The translations under genes and the position numbers were made by a program. Source: Brachynemurus nebulosus (Eukaryota; Arthropoda; Insecta; Neuroptera; Myrmeleontidae). Taken from it: DNA of 64,000 nucleotides. The notes under the pieces are model-generated. The model saw only the letters and a list, made by a program, of their open reading frames with translations. It did not search any database and was not told where the DNA came from. The stretch is taken from contig JAPWDM010000005.1 of assembly GCA_035578155.1 (NCBI GenBank), forward strand, positions 15,839,332 to 15,903,331. The letters run 5' to 3'. Below, piece after piece: positions 1-11,339 of this stretch (positions are counted from its first letter, which is position 1; every line of letters begins with the position of its first letter).

Positions 1-2094
1 CAAAAGATAGTGGTGTTTTGGGCGAAGAGACTGTAGAAATAATGACTTACGTAAATCAATATAATCGCGAATAAGTTCATTTAGATAAACAATGCAGGTT
101 TTATGTATAGCAGGAGAACATATTATTTCAATGATTTCCGATAGCAATACAATGCATTTCCAAGTATCATAGTCAACATCATCAATTTTATCATAAATTA
201 TCAACGGTAATAATCGAATAAATGTCCATAATTGACAAGCAGCGCCTGAGAGTCTCTCAGAGTTTGATGAAACAAAACATAATTTATCACGTTGATCCTC
301 AAGAGAATACTTAAACGTTTCGATTCTTCGATTTAATAGTTTGTATGAAAACCAGCCCTGTTTTACAAGATCGTCAAGAAATAATTTAACGTCATACGCA
401 AGTACCCCTTCAAAAACATCGTGCCCTAAGCAAGGAGGTAAGCCAGGAAGACAAACATGATAGAATCCTAATTTGTTAAAAGCAGAATTGAATTTAATCC
501 CTTTAATTATTAATGGCTTTTTATTGATGATGTTTTTTCTTTTTTTTATTTTAACGCAACTTTTTTTTTTATCTAAACAATTAATAACTTTTTTATACGA
601 CTCAATAGTTCTGTCAGGATAAGTTTTAAGAACTCCACCATCTGCATCGAATGATTTTTTAGTTATCAAGCAATATCGACAGAAGTATTGAGCCTTGCTG
701 AAATTTTCTACAAATCCTCCTAACGCATGACTCCCAAGATTATCACCAGTTATAAATGCTAACGATCCTTTAATAAACTGATTTGGGGCAAATTCAATGC
801 CGACAGTTTCAATTTCTATTAAATCGTCAACAATTTTACCAAAAATTTTCTTATGATTAAATATTTTTTCTTTGCATAATGCCACAAGGTACATTGAGTT
901 CACATGAGACCTTATTCTATCTGGAAAATTCCCGATGCTCAAATAAACGGCCAAAATTTTATATTTTGACTTAGCGGAACCTAATGGATTGACCGTTTCA
1001 AAGGCGTCCTGATATAAAATTAACTGAAGTGCGCCGGGATTTTGTTGAAAAAATTTATTCTCCTTAAATACACTTCCATCTGTAAAATCTCTCAAGATAT
1101 CGCTATTGTTTACTGGAAGATAAAATTTTAATTCATGAGTAAGTGATTTGTTACAAAATAATTTTTTTAAAGTTTCCTTTAGTGGAACATAGTAATAAAA
1201 ACGTTTTTTGCCATTTTTAGTAGGCAGAAGAATTTGAATAGGGTTTACGAACGGAAATTTTTTTTCGTAAAACTTTCTACGCTTGAAACTAGTTCCTAAC
1301 GAATTTTCAATATCACCGAACAGATTATTCTTTAAAGAATAATCAAGAATATCTTTTATTGAGTCCGCTGATATATTATATTGTTCCAAGTGTGTGGATA
1401 AATTATTTCTTATAACTTCGTTATTTTTTTTAATCATTTTACACATTTCAGTTGCAATATATTGAACCGTTGATGCCGGTAAACAAAATTTAAATTCTAA
1501 TTTCAAAAAAAAGTGTGCCAAATTCATTAAAAAAACATCGACACTTCTTTCTTTGTAATATTGATGATGCTCTTTTTCTAAAGGTAACGCTTCATCTATT
1601 GAATTAGCATCATACTCAACAATAAGATTGGAAAAATCTACATTATTACTACTATTATTTGAATCAGACGATAGCTGTACAATTTTTTTTTCTTTATGAT
1701 ATCTTGTTATATGGGATGAGAATGAATCAATTTTACTATAAGTTTTTTCACAATTTAAATAACCACACTTTATTATGATACCGTCATAAATGTGCATTTT
1801 CAAGTGGCTTATCATATGCTTTCGGTCAGTATATTTTTGAGTACAGGATTCTACTGTACAACCTTCAGATATGAGACTATCATTAGTAACTGCTAGAAAA
1901 TAATTGTTAATATTTACTTTACTATCATGAATACGATGTACATGGCTTTGTAATGACGTTAAAACTGTATATACTTTATTGCAATGATTGAATCCGCAAA
2001 TTAATTTATCAGTCAAGCTCGAGTGATCTTTAAGATGTTTAAGATAACAATTAAACATTGTATGCACAAAACTGCAAAATTTACAGTAAAACAT
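1..2094 (-). CDS. Partial C2H2 zinc-finger protein with transposase-like body (C-terminus beyond window)
   Basis: One uninterrupted frame of 698 codons runs from an ATG at 2094-2092 to the window edge, so the C-terminus is missing. The N-terminus has four C2H2 fingers: C4/C7/H20/H24, C33/C38/H51/H56, C79/C84/H97/H101 and C110/C115/H128/H133. An acidic, serine/asparagine-rich linker follows (about 140-180). The body then carries segments that I recall from a multi-copy family of unnamed animal proteins: FVNPIQILLP (282-291), YQDAFETVNPLGS (361-373), ITGDNLGSHALGGF (448-461), FCRYC (471-475) and PPCLGHDVFEGVLAYDVKLF (553-572). The 'NPLGS' and 'HDVFEGV' segments loosely resemble Tnp2/CACTA-type (Transposase_21) transposases. 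D363, D451 and D559 are candidate acidic residues. That assignment is inference; a domesticated zinc-finger gene or an uncharacterised transposase is equally possible. The intact frame in a region full of decayed elements suggests recent activity or selection. I see no TIR nearby. Confidence 0.85.
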   Translation of the reverse strand, partial: MFYCKFCSFVHTMFNCYLKHLKDHSSLTDKLICGFNHCNKVYTVLTSLQSHVHRIHDSKVNINNYFLAVTNDSLISEGCTVESCTQKYTDRKHMISHLKMHIYDGIIIKCGYLNCEKTYSKIDSFSSHITRYHKEKKIVQLSSDSNNSSNNVDFSNLIVEYDANSIDEALPLEKEHHQYYKERSVDVFLMNLAHFFLKLEFKFCLPASTVQYIATEMCKMIKKNNEVIRNNLSTHLEQYNISADSIKDILDYSLKNNLFGDIENSLGTSFKRRKFYEKKFPFVNPIQILLPTKNGKKRFYYYVPLKETLKKLFCNKSLTHELKFYLPVNNSDILRDFTDGSVFKENKFFQQNPGALQLILYQDAFETVNPLGSAKSKYKILAVYLSIGNFPDRIRSHVNSMYLVALCKEKIFNHKKIFGKIVDDLIEIETVGIEFAPNQFIKGSLAFITGDNLGSHALGGFVENFSKAQYFCRYCLITKKSFDADGGVLKTYPDRTIESYKKVINCLDKKKSCVKIKKRKNIINKKPLIIKGIKFNSAFNKLGFYHVCLPGLPPCLGHDVFEGVLAYDVKLFLDDLVKQGWFSYKLLNRRIETFKYSLEDQRDKLCFVSSNSERLSGAACQLWTFIRLLPLIIYDKIDDVDYDTWKCIVLLSEIIEIICSPAIHKTCIVYLNELIRDYIDLRKSLFLQSLRPKHHYLL

Positions 2095-2708
2095 TTTTCC
2101 ATAAATATTCAAGTACCAAAATTTGCAAAGAAAATACGGTATTTACATTCAATTTTTATATAAATATTTACTTAAAAAATGTATAACTATATTGTCTAAC
2201 ATTTAATTATTCTATTTAATTCTATACAAAAAAGAAGAAAAATAAGAAATAATTATTCATACTTGTATTCAGTTATCAAATAAGAAAAGCCTATCAATTA
2301 TCTACTCCAATAAAAAATTTAAAGAAATTTAAGCGTTCAATATGATTTTAAAATTTTTTATTCTTAACTGTTAGTCAATATTGAGGCATTTTAAAACCTT
2401 TAAATAAGCAACTGTTTTGTAGCAATTTTATAGAATAAATTGAAAATTAAAAACTGATTGACGTGTTAACAATCTGTAACATATTATTTTAATATTAGAC
2501 TATTTCCGTCAAAAAAGGCTTTATATTCATATCAGTAATTATAACTTTTTATAAGTACATAAATAAAAGTATGGTAACGGATAATTTATATTTTTAGCCT
2601 TCACTGATTGTTTTTTTTTAAATTTTATAAATATTAAAATTTGAATGAAATTTTATGAATAAAAATTTCAACCACCAAGATAAAATGATAAACGTATAAT
2701 ATTGTACA
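2095..2708. other. AT-rich flank upstream of the zinc-finger ORF
   Basis: This sequence lies 5' of the zinc-finger frame. It is strongly AT-rich and has no convincing coding signal, TIR or tandem repeat. It could hold the promoter or a 5' intron, but I see no specific motif. The last eight bases (2701-2708, ATTGTACA) are the left target-site duplication of the next element. Confidence 0.4.
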
Positions 2709-3034
2709 CAGTGGCGGATTTACCAGCAGGCTGAGTAGACTGGAGCCTAGGGCGGCAGATTTTAGGGGCGGCCAATTTGAGCAAAAAGGGCGGGAAAATG
2801 TAGAATTGACTTTTTTTTGCTCGTCAGTTACGGTTTTTAAGAAAGGCGGCAAAATGTAGAATTGAATTTTTGTTTTTTTCCTCGTCACTTACGTTTTTGA
2901 GTAGGGTGGCAGATTTTTAGGAGCGGCAAATTTGCGAAAAAAGTGCGGCAAAAATGCAAAAAAATTTTTTTACCTTTTTAGGGGCGACATTTTTTACTGA
3001 GCCTAGAGCGGCACTTAGGGTAAATCTGCCCCTG
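2709..3034. mobile_element. hAT-type MITE, 326 bp, with perfect 8-bp target duplication
   Basis: The left end begins CAGTGGCGGATTTACC. The right end, read on the other strand, begins CAGGGGCAGATTTACCC. The element is flanked by the identical octamer ATTGTACA at 2701-2708 and 3035-3042. The 8-bp duplication and CAG-type ends are the hallmarks of the hAT superfamily. The interior has no coding capacity and is made of repeated 'GGGGCGGC' and 'AAAATGTAGAATTGA' blocks, so it is non-autonomous. A second copy, in inverted orientation, lies at 8678-8928. Confidence 0.93.
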
Positions 3035-3759
3035 ATTGTACATACAAAAATAATGATAATTACTGATATCAAATAGGAAAAATTATAAAATAGAAATATT
3101 TATATAAGGACCATTATTTTAATTACTTACCTACAATATCTTTTTTTATTTTTTCTTCGATTAAATAGATGTCTCGTCTCCAGGAAAACCATCAAAATAA
3201 GTCTTTGTTGCAATTTGCCACGTGTAGACTCCCAACGTTATACACTTTTAGTTTTCACATTTACTATCAACTTGTAATTATTTAAATAATTTACTTTGAA
3301 ACAATACACGTCTAAATGAATAGAATTACATAAATATAGTTGTATAAATAATAATAGCTTCTTTATGCGTAATGTAGATCTAAACAGTACACCGATAAAA
3401 GCAGTCGGCCTCTTAAGAAACCGCCATTAAAACAAATGCAACTTCCAACACATAATTATAGGCTGGCAACATTAGAAGTTTATTTTTCACTTATCACGCT
3501 CTTTTATTAATTGGCAAATATTTAAATAAAAATATGTTAATTTAAAAGAAAATACGTATAAACTATAATTCTTTAATACGTATAAAACTATAATTCTTTA
3601 ATACAAATTAAAAAGTTCTTATTCTTTTGTATTTAAATACATAAACACTTTTTGTACCTAGGAGGCCTAGGAGAGCAAGCAATATGACTGAGCAAGAGAG
3701 CAAGCAATAGTTTATCCTTTTCTATGCGTGCGCATTTAGTTCAAGCACACAACTTAACA

Positions 3760-4525
3760 CAGAGAATGGGCGATATCGGTAAAAAATATCGACAATGGAT
3801 TATGGATTTTTTTAATTTTTTGCCATCGAATCATCGATATCCTTATAAAAATATCGAAACATCGATTGTTGACATCGATGTTGAAAACGAGCGTGAAAAA
3901 ATTTAAAAAAGTTATATTTAACATCTTCGCTACTGAATTTTCAAAAATTTTTTACGTCAATGAGTATTCTTTTGGCCAGCATACTGAACAAAGATTTAAA
4001 CGAGGGTTAATTTTAATTAAAATTTTTAATAAACAAATAATTTGGGAAGTAAAATATTTGTTTGTTATTTACAAACATGGAATACCATAAAATAACGCTC
4101 AAGTCTATTAATATTAAAATTTTTAATCTTACGTCTTTAAATAAGCGTAATTTAGTAATTTTAAATAATATTAAGTTTTTAATTATTTCTCAATTAAAAA
4201 ATCATGTTAACATAACCTAAATTTGATGTACAATATATTGTACATCGGTAGTGAGGAGGTTAAAATAGATATACGATAGCAATAATGCAAAATTTTCAAT
4301 TTATTCTTTATTTAAATAATTAAAATAATTGATTTTAATAATGAAATTTACCGAAACAAAATGAAATGAAACAAAAATTTAATTTACTTCTGGCTCGACG
4401 ATGTCGATGGTTCAGTAAATTCCATAGAACATCGATGTTTCGACTTTAAAAAAATCGACCAAAAACATCGGTTTCTTTAGAAAAACATCGATAGTCGAAA
4501 CATCGATTACTATCGCGCATCCCTA
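3760..4525. mobile_element. Probable hAT-like element rich in ATCGAT motifs
   Basis: The left edge reads CAGAGAATGGGCGATATCGG and the right edge, reversed, TAGGGATGCGCGATAGTAAT. Both subterminal zones are dense in CATCGATGTTTCGA-like motifs in opposite orientations. The ends resemble those of the better-preserved element at 53629-54060, which has an 8-bp duplication. No target duplication is visible here, so the limits are approximate. Short open frames inside (3724-4090) look like chance. Confidence 0.55.
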
Positions 4526-5600
4526 GCGTCAATATTACTTGTTGTTTACTCTGTATCACATACGTCACACACCCAACCAGCGAAGCAAGAAAGAAAAGAA
4601 ATGGACAACGAACTCAAACGGAATTTTCCACTAAAATGGCACATATTCGTGGTTCTATTTTCACCACACGTGGCGCTAATTTCCTTGTGTACTGTAATTT
4701 GAAATTTATTATTATCGTTTACTTCTTTCTTTTTGATTATTTTTTAATAATTATTGAGTTTATTTCCATTATTTAAGTATATTTAAACAACCTAAATGAC
4801 CTAATTTATAATTTGAAATTATTATCTCTATTTCAAACTGCCGTTTCACTCCTTTCCCGCTTTGGTACACAAGGAACACGAATGCCCTCTTATTTTTAGA
4901 CACTTTTTCATTTAACTTTTTTTTAAACTGTATGTTAACTGTTGAAACTGAAATTTGTTGGTTAAAATCGTTTTTTTTCGTCGTTAATGGAAAATTTTGA
5001 AAGAATTTTTTCTCTTTTTTTTGCTTGCTCAATGGCATCTTTTCACATATGTAGGTCATTTTAACAAAAAAAGATAATAAAAAAAATACCAACACTGCTA
5101 CAACGGCTACAACTTTGTTGTATAGCTACAACGGCTACAACAGTACACAATTGTTCTATGTGTACATTACAATATAAACGTCATAAACCTTAAACTGCCA
5201 GTTATTTTGTTTACTTTTAATACATTTAATAATAATTTTGTTTACTTTTAGTACCTATATACATTTAATAATTCCCACTTTATTTAAATATTACATTTAA
5301 ATTTATATTACATTATTACATTTACAATCACAGAAATACAAGCCTACATTATCAATTTGTTTATGTAAGAAATTTATGAAAATGTAATAAATATATAGTA
5401 AATATATGTCATAAATCATAATTCTCATAGTCATAATATACATATTCTCCAATTAAAAATTAAGAAGTTTGACAAGACTATTGTTTTATTATACTTAATC
5501 ATGTATGTTACATGTATGAACAAATAGATTGTAGCGATTGCAGTATATAGAGATATATGTATGTTAATTGGTCTATACTCTATAGTGACAAAAGGAGTTA
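4526..5600. other. Low-complexity AT-rich interval, no recognised gene
   Basis: The only local oddity is a repeated 'GCTACAACGGCTACAAC' block near 5098-5150. A 108-codon lysine/phenylalanine-rich open frame on the minus strand (4769-5095) has the biased composition expected of chance frames in poly-T/poly-A DNA. I do not call it a gene. Confidence 0.4.
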
Positions 5601-5604
5601 AAAA

Positions 5605-6035
5605 TTGAATTGAAAATAAATTACAGTTTTATATAAAAAATTTATAAAATTTGAAATTCAAACTTACGATTTAGTTTTGCAAAATTACAAAACGTATTCG
5701 ATTAACACAAAAAATAGCAGAAACGCTAACATAAATTGTATAAAAAAGATGATGAATTAATAAATCTGCAAACATTCCTTGTATTTCAAATTACAAATGT
5801 TTTTTTTTGGTTTTTTTGTAAATTTACGAATAGTTGTGAAAAATAAATTACAAATTTTTATAAGAAATTTACAAATTTTGAAATCCAAATTTACAATACA
5901 GTTTTGTAAAATTACAAAACGTATTCGATTAACACAAACAATAGTAAAACTCCAAACAAAAATTGTATAAAAAAGATGTTGATTCGGAAATTTATAAACA
6001 TTTCTTGTAATTAAAATTACAAATGTTTTTTTGTA
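5605..6035. repeat. Two tandem copies of a ~227-bp unit
   Basis: The stretch with 'AACGTATTCGATTAACACAA' at 5691 recurs at 5918, a 227-bp offset. It has matching flanks on both sides: 'ATTGTATAAAAAAGATG' and 'CATT(C/T)CTTGTA'. The two copies differ by scattered substitutions and small indels, so the duplication is old. Degenerate related sequence (TTACAAA/TTTGTAA motifs) continues to about 6310. Confidence 0.75.
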
Positions 6036-6793
6036 ATTTTACCTATTATTTTGGAGAACTGATTTCCAAACATGTTGAGTAATTTTGCATAACTTGTCTA
6101 CAAAACTTAATATACAATGTTGCAAAATTACAATTAGTATCTGAAAAATACAAAAATATAGTAAAAACTACAAGCTATTTAGTATTTTTACTATACTGAG
6201 ATACAATGTTACTAAAAATGTAGATTAAAGTCACATTACGATGCACTAGTTTTTAATTTTACTATGCTTTTGTTTAGTAAAAATGTTGTAAATTTACAAA
6301 AATTTTTAACAGTGTATAATCCAAAAATGAAAATATTTCGTTAAAAATATATGAATTTGAAAATAATTTTTGTGTTGGAAATCATAAGTTCTTCTACTGT
6401 ATAAACTTTGGAACACCGTAATTCTGCCGCCATTGACACGATGACATCATGACCTGATGTTTCTTTTCCAGAGAATCATTCCGAGAACACTTTACCTAGA
6501 TGTCAGTAACATCACAACATCGTATCATCAGCATAACCGGACTACGGGCTACCTATTGAAAGTCTGTGTAATTGATTAACCGCAGTACAATTTTTATAGG
6601 TACCTACATAGATTCTAAAGTTTTAAAGGTTAATACTGATCTGAGACTGAAGAAAACTATTATAAATTGTGCAATTTGATTGGACAATTTTATTGAGTAT
6701 ATATAGTGACGTGTCGCTTAATGCCATATTTCATGTAACCAGATTAATATTATAAGTAAGTACTGGAACTTTAGACATCCATTTGCATGGGTA

Positions 6794-7679
6794 GGGGAGA
6801 TCCTTGTACCTGGGGACACTTTCGTTTAAAACTTCATGTAAAAATTTATGTATGACTTCGAATATTGAAAATTCTCTAAGCACACAATAATATCTTAATA
6901 TTATGATACAATATATAACGATATTGTGTGTCATTTTTGTGAAAACTTGAACTGAATAATCGAAGATAATTGTCCCAAGGTACAATCACAGCTTGTACCT
7001 TGGGACACCAATGGTGGTATCTTGGAATAAACTATGCAAGATATTTTAAGCCCTAAAAGCAAATATATATTCTATTTTTTTTAAGAGCAATAAAAATTGT
7101 TTGGTTTTACTTGCAATTATTTTTATTATTGAAAAGAAAGGACCATTTTAATAGCATTTTTGACGTTTTCTTCATTGGGCTTTGGCCGGGTTACTTTGTT
7201 CTTACTTCCGGCACCTGGATAGATAAAGATAAATATTGAAAACTTTACCTATAAACCTCTGTAAAAAACAATCCTTTGTACCTTGGGATGGTCCCAAGGT
7301 ACAAAAAATTTGCTGTCCCAAGGTACAAATTTCAATTGCATACAATAAAGTGTGGTTATATTTTTAATTAGGGAAATACATTGATATACGTCAAAATAAA
7401 TAGCTACAAATGTGTATAATAGCTATTTGTATCATTACTCATTTACTCACCTCAAAATACTTCGAGTAAAATGATGATTTATATAGATTACAAAAAAAAA
7501 ATCTCAAAACCCTGCACATAGAAGAAACGAGTAAAAATGGCGGACTTCACTGCATGTGTTTTGAGTATTTGTGTCAAATACTCATTAAATATCACTACTA
7601 ATCATTTTACAATACATTGGTTCTCAAATTATGGACTTGTCCTGAGGTACAATGTGTCCTGAGGTACAAGGATCTCGCC
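6794..7679. mobile_element. TA-target TIR element, 886 bp, with internal 'CCAAGGTACA' repeats
   Basis: The left end GGGGAGATCCTTGTACC is matched by the inverted right end GGCGAGATCCTTGTACC. TA lies outside both ends (6792-6793 and 7680-7681), as expected for Tc1/mariner-pogo-type insertion. The motif TGTCCCAAGGTACAA or its complement TTGTACCTTGGGACA recurs inside near 6973, 6994, 7276, 7291 and 7314, with variants near 7640-7670. There is no transposase frame, so it is non-autonomous. Its GGGGAGA ends match the elements starting at 13679 and 14546. Confidence 0.8.
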
Positions 7680-8559
7680 TACGTATCTAAAACGTCAATA
7701 TTTTAATGTTAACGTTATTTGGAATGGAAAATTTAGTTTTATAAACTACGACGCACGTTCAAAAACACATTTTCCAATTTGTCGGTCTTACGTTAAATAT
7801 TGCCTCGAGTTGAAAAATGATCTTACACATCAATAAAGGAGCAAGCTCACCGCCATGCCGAATGGAGCCGCGTAACCTGTCATGCAGATAATATCTAACG
7901 ATAAATCAGTATTTGTTAAGTTTATAAAATATTCCACCCCCGCCACCCTGCTAACCCCACTTCGACTCCCACACTCGTGAAATATTCTTACTATGTGTAT
8001 CCGTATAATGTATTAGTTAAAAGAAAACGAAAATTATTTTTTTGTGTGAATTGTAAAAAAAAAAATTCACTGTTATTTCCTTTGTACCGGAATGGCATGA
8101 AACAAAAAGAAAAGTTTTTCATTTTATCTTTGTAATAAATTTTTTCCGTCTTCGAAGACGTATAATTTTCTCCCTGGCAAAGAAAAACAATACAAAATAC
8201 TTATTAAGAAATACAAATAAAAAACTGGGAAAATTTCTGGAATTTTTCTTTCGTTATCAGACTTTATGAAAATAAAAAATATTTTTAGATGTTTTCAACT
8301 AATTTGTAATAAGCATAAACAAAAAAAAATACAAGCACGAAATTATAGGGCGTGCAAGTTTATCCATAAAAAAGTTGAAAACATTCTAGTGGAGGAGTTG
8401 GAATTTTTAATTTGAATTGAGTAAAGTAATTCAAATTGATTGGATTTCTGTAACCAAAAAGTTACAATAATTTTTCATAATTCCGAAACTTAAATACATA
8501 CTTTAGTCTCTTAGTCTCTAGTCTAGCCTTGAAGGCGCCAAAAATATACTACTCAATTT

Positions 8560-9127
8560 ATTTTGAAAATATTTTCACTATTAGAGAACCAAACTGATTT
8601 TGATGGATCTAAGCTGTGCTCTATGCGGCTCGCTGAGGTCTTCGGGTCCCAAAAACACCAAAAGTTAACCGCCTAACCAGTGGCGGATTTACCCTAAGTG
8701 CCACTCTAGGCTCAGTGAAAAATGCCGCCCCTAAAAAGTTAAACAAAATTTTTTGCATTTTTGCCGCCCCTAAAAATCTGCCGCTCTTCTTAAAAACATA
8801 AGTGACGAGCAAAAAAAAAAAAAAACTTCAATTCTACATTTTCCCGCCCTTTTTGCCCAAATTTTCCGCCCCTAAAATCTGCCGCCCTAGGCTCCAGTCT
8901 ACTTAGCCTGCTGATAAGTCCGCCACTCCGCCTAACCGATTTTGAAAATTTTATCACTGTTAGAGAATTAAAATATTTTCGATAAACATGGGCTACTTAT
9001 TATTTATTATATTTATTATTTTAAATCCGACAGCGTTCTGATGTCCCAAGTGCGCCAAAAATTAACTACCTAACCGATTTTTATAAATTTGCTATGTTAT
9101 GCAGGATGCTGTGACAGATGTATTAAA
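8560..9127. repeat. Degenerate copy of the ~120-bp 'CCGATTTTGAAAATTTT' repeat element
   Basis: Three diverged units carry the core (CCGATTTTGAAAATTTT, then CACTGTTAGAGAA). The copy ends in GCTATGTTATGCAGGATGCT near 9088-9107. The same terminal sequence closes the copies at 50495-50975 and 61655-63647, so this is a third, older copy. The hAT MITE at 8678-8928 interrupts it. Confidence 0.75.
8678..8928. mobile_element. hAT-type MITE, 251 bp, second copy (inverted)
   Basis: It begins CAGTGGCGGATTTACC and ends with the inverted match AGTGGCGGACTTAT, where the terminal base has mutated. It is flanked by the octamer CGCCTAAC at 8670-8677 and 8929-8936. The interior is the reverse complement of the 2709-3034 copy, with 'GCCGCCCCTAAAA' blocks. 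It sits inside the older ~120-bp repeat: joining the flanks minus one octamer restores a continuous repeat unit, which shows insertion order. Confidence 0.93.
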
Positions 9128-9723
9128 ATCTTATATGATCCGAAATTACAAAAAATATTATAAATGCCACGGGACTATAGTGTTTCTTTTGATCCTTTGT
9201 GTAAATTGTTGCTAGAGGGCATTTACAGGACTCACATTCCTGTCTTTTAATTTAATTCAACTATACGTTATTATTCGGCAGTAATAGCCACCTATTATTT
9301 TTGGTGTTTTGGACATCCCTATCAAAAATTCTATCACTGCGGTAAGTATACACAATTAGAACAGGTTATTTGTTAATAAAAGAAAATATTCTATCTACAT
9401 GATTTGTTCGCTAATTACGTTTTCTTTAGATGTATTTTTTTTTTTGTAAATAATTTTATACTCCGTAAATAGATATCTCTTCGCAAATATTTCAAAAATT
9501 TCTATTCTCAGCCTTTTACGTTGAAACTTCTTAGTATGTTTTTGTTCAAACTTGTCTTGATTATAAATTAACAAAATATGAATGAAATTTTGCAATTAAA
9601 TATAAATTTTGAATGTTTGAATAATTCCAAGAATATTTTTAATTAAAATTGTAAGTATAATGAATATGATAGACGGTAAAGAGGCCAATTTATTTGACGA
9701 AAATTTAACATTAAAATTATCAG

Positions 9724-9798
<75 letters not shown>

Positions 9799-10245
9799 TA
9801 TAATTAAATCAGTATAGTTGGGTGATCCAGAAATTTTGAAGAATTCAAATATACTACATTTCATAAAATATGAAAAAAGTGTCATGTTCAAATGCTTTTA
9901 TTTAACTTGCTATGTTAGTATGTTGGTTTAGATCAAATCTTGGTATCAAAATTTAGACAGGTTCTAATTGAGCTAGAGGTTTCAAATTGCATATGTGTAT
10001 AACCTTAGGGACAATGCAATATTGTATAATTAGTTTTGCCCTGAATCGTCCCAAACCAAAGTTGTTGATTTTTAGTCCTGTGCAACTTTTTGACATTTCA
10101 AATTGACAAATATTGTCCATTGATTTTATATTGAAATATTTTGTTTCCATAGTTATGTTTGATTAGGGTAAATTAACCGATTAAAATATAAAACTACTTC
10201 TTTAATTTTTTTTTTAAATTAGTTGTAATCAGACTAAAAAGTAGA
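9128..10245. other. AT-rich interval with no recognised gene
   Basis: Apart from the (TA)n tract at 9725-9796, I see no TIR, coding frame or repeat shared with other parts of the window. Open frames of about 65 codons at 9395-9595 and 9953-10150 (minus) have no recognisable motif. Confidence 0.4.
9725..9796. repeat. (TA)36 microsatellite
   Basis: Uninterrupted TA dinucleotides. Unlike most other (TA)n tracts in this window, I could not place this one inside a recognisable element. Confidence 0.98.
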
Positions 10246-10566
10246 AAATAAATTAAAGTAAAAAATTGTTTATAAGAAAAAGCTTTTATTTAAAAATGGA
10301 CTAAAAAATAAAATAACTTTTGAGTGAAGTTTGAAGCAATATGCACCATAATTTATAGAAGCTTTTAATTAAGTTTGGTAACTACTGAAAAGTAAAATAG
10401 CTACACTTATATCCAAAACAGAAATAATTAATGATAACGCCTCTAGCTTTTATAAATTTTATCGCATATTGGTTTAAACTTCACTCAAAAGTTATTTTAT
10501 TTTTTTTTACTCCATTTTTAAATAAAAGCTTTTTCTTAAAAAAACATTTTTTTTTTACTTTAATTT
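10246..10566. mobile_element. Foldback/hairpin MITE
   Basis: The left arm (about 10246-10341) contains AAAGCTTTTATTTAAAAATG and AACTTTTGAGTGAAGTTT. Its complement lies in the right arm (about 10463-10566). Weaker complementarity continues towards the centre. The whole unit could fold into one long hairpin. Neither a clear target duplication nor a superfamily can be assigned. Confidence 0.7.
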
Positions 10567-11339
10567 ATTTAATTAATTTACTTTATCAGTTTTACTAAAA
10601 GTTTACAATTTTATTAATAATACTTACGGTCGTCGATAAGTAAGTGGTTTTTGGTTATGTTATTCTGATCCATTTCACTGTGTTATGTAATATAAAAATG
10701 ATTTTCATCACCGATTACTTATTAAAATTAAACTTGAATATAACGAAATATTATAATATTCGTATAATTTACGTATGAATTACATTCAAAAATAATTTTA
10801 TTAATTCATCAATTTAAATTGTAATTAAATTTATCACTTGATTACCTACATTTAATTAAAAAAATAACTTTTGAACTTTTCTGTGGTGCAAACAAAATTA
10901 AATTATTTTTATTAAAAAAAAATTAATTAATACTATTTATTCTTATCTATTAAGTATAATATGCTAAAATTACTTGTGTGATGAAATATAAATTGTTTAT
11001 GTTTCTATTTTCTTCACGAACGCACAGAATAATTTTTTGTAGGTTTTATTAAATAAAAATTAATATAGATAAATCGAAAAACTGCTAAAATCATCGATTT
11101 GATATACAGATAACCGATCCGGCGAGGCCCGATGCACACTTGCAAGCGAGGCGTTGAAACAAATTTCGTACAATAATATAACACTTTATTGCATTTTGCT
11201 ACTTTTACATTGCACAAATTAATACAGTTAGGGGTAAAATGACCTGCGAATGATATGGGACTTTGATTATTCAAGAAAGTTATCGGCTCTCGACATACGT
11301 ATATAAAATTCTTATATGATGCAAAATTTTAGTTGGAAA

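Noticed and set aside
4769..5095. 108-codon minus-strand frame
   Set aside because: Lys/Phe/Asn-rich composition from poly-A/T sequence, with no domain, splice or promoter evidence.
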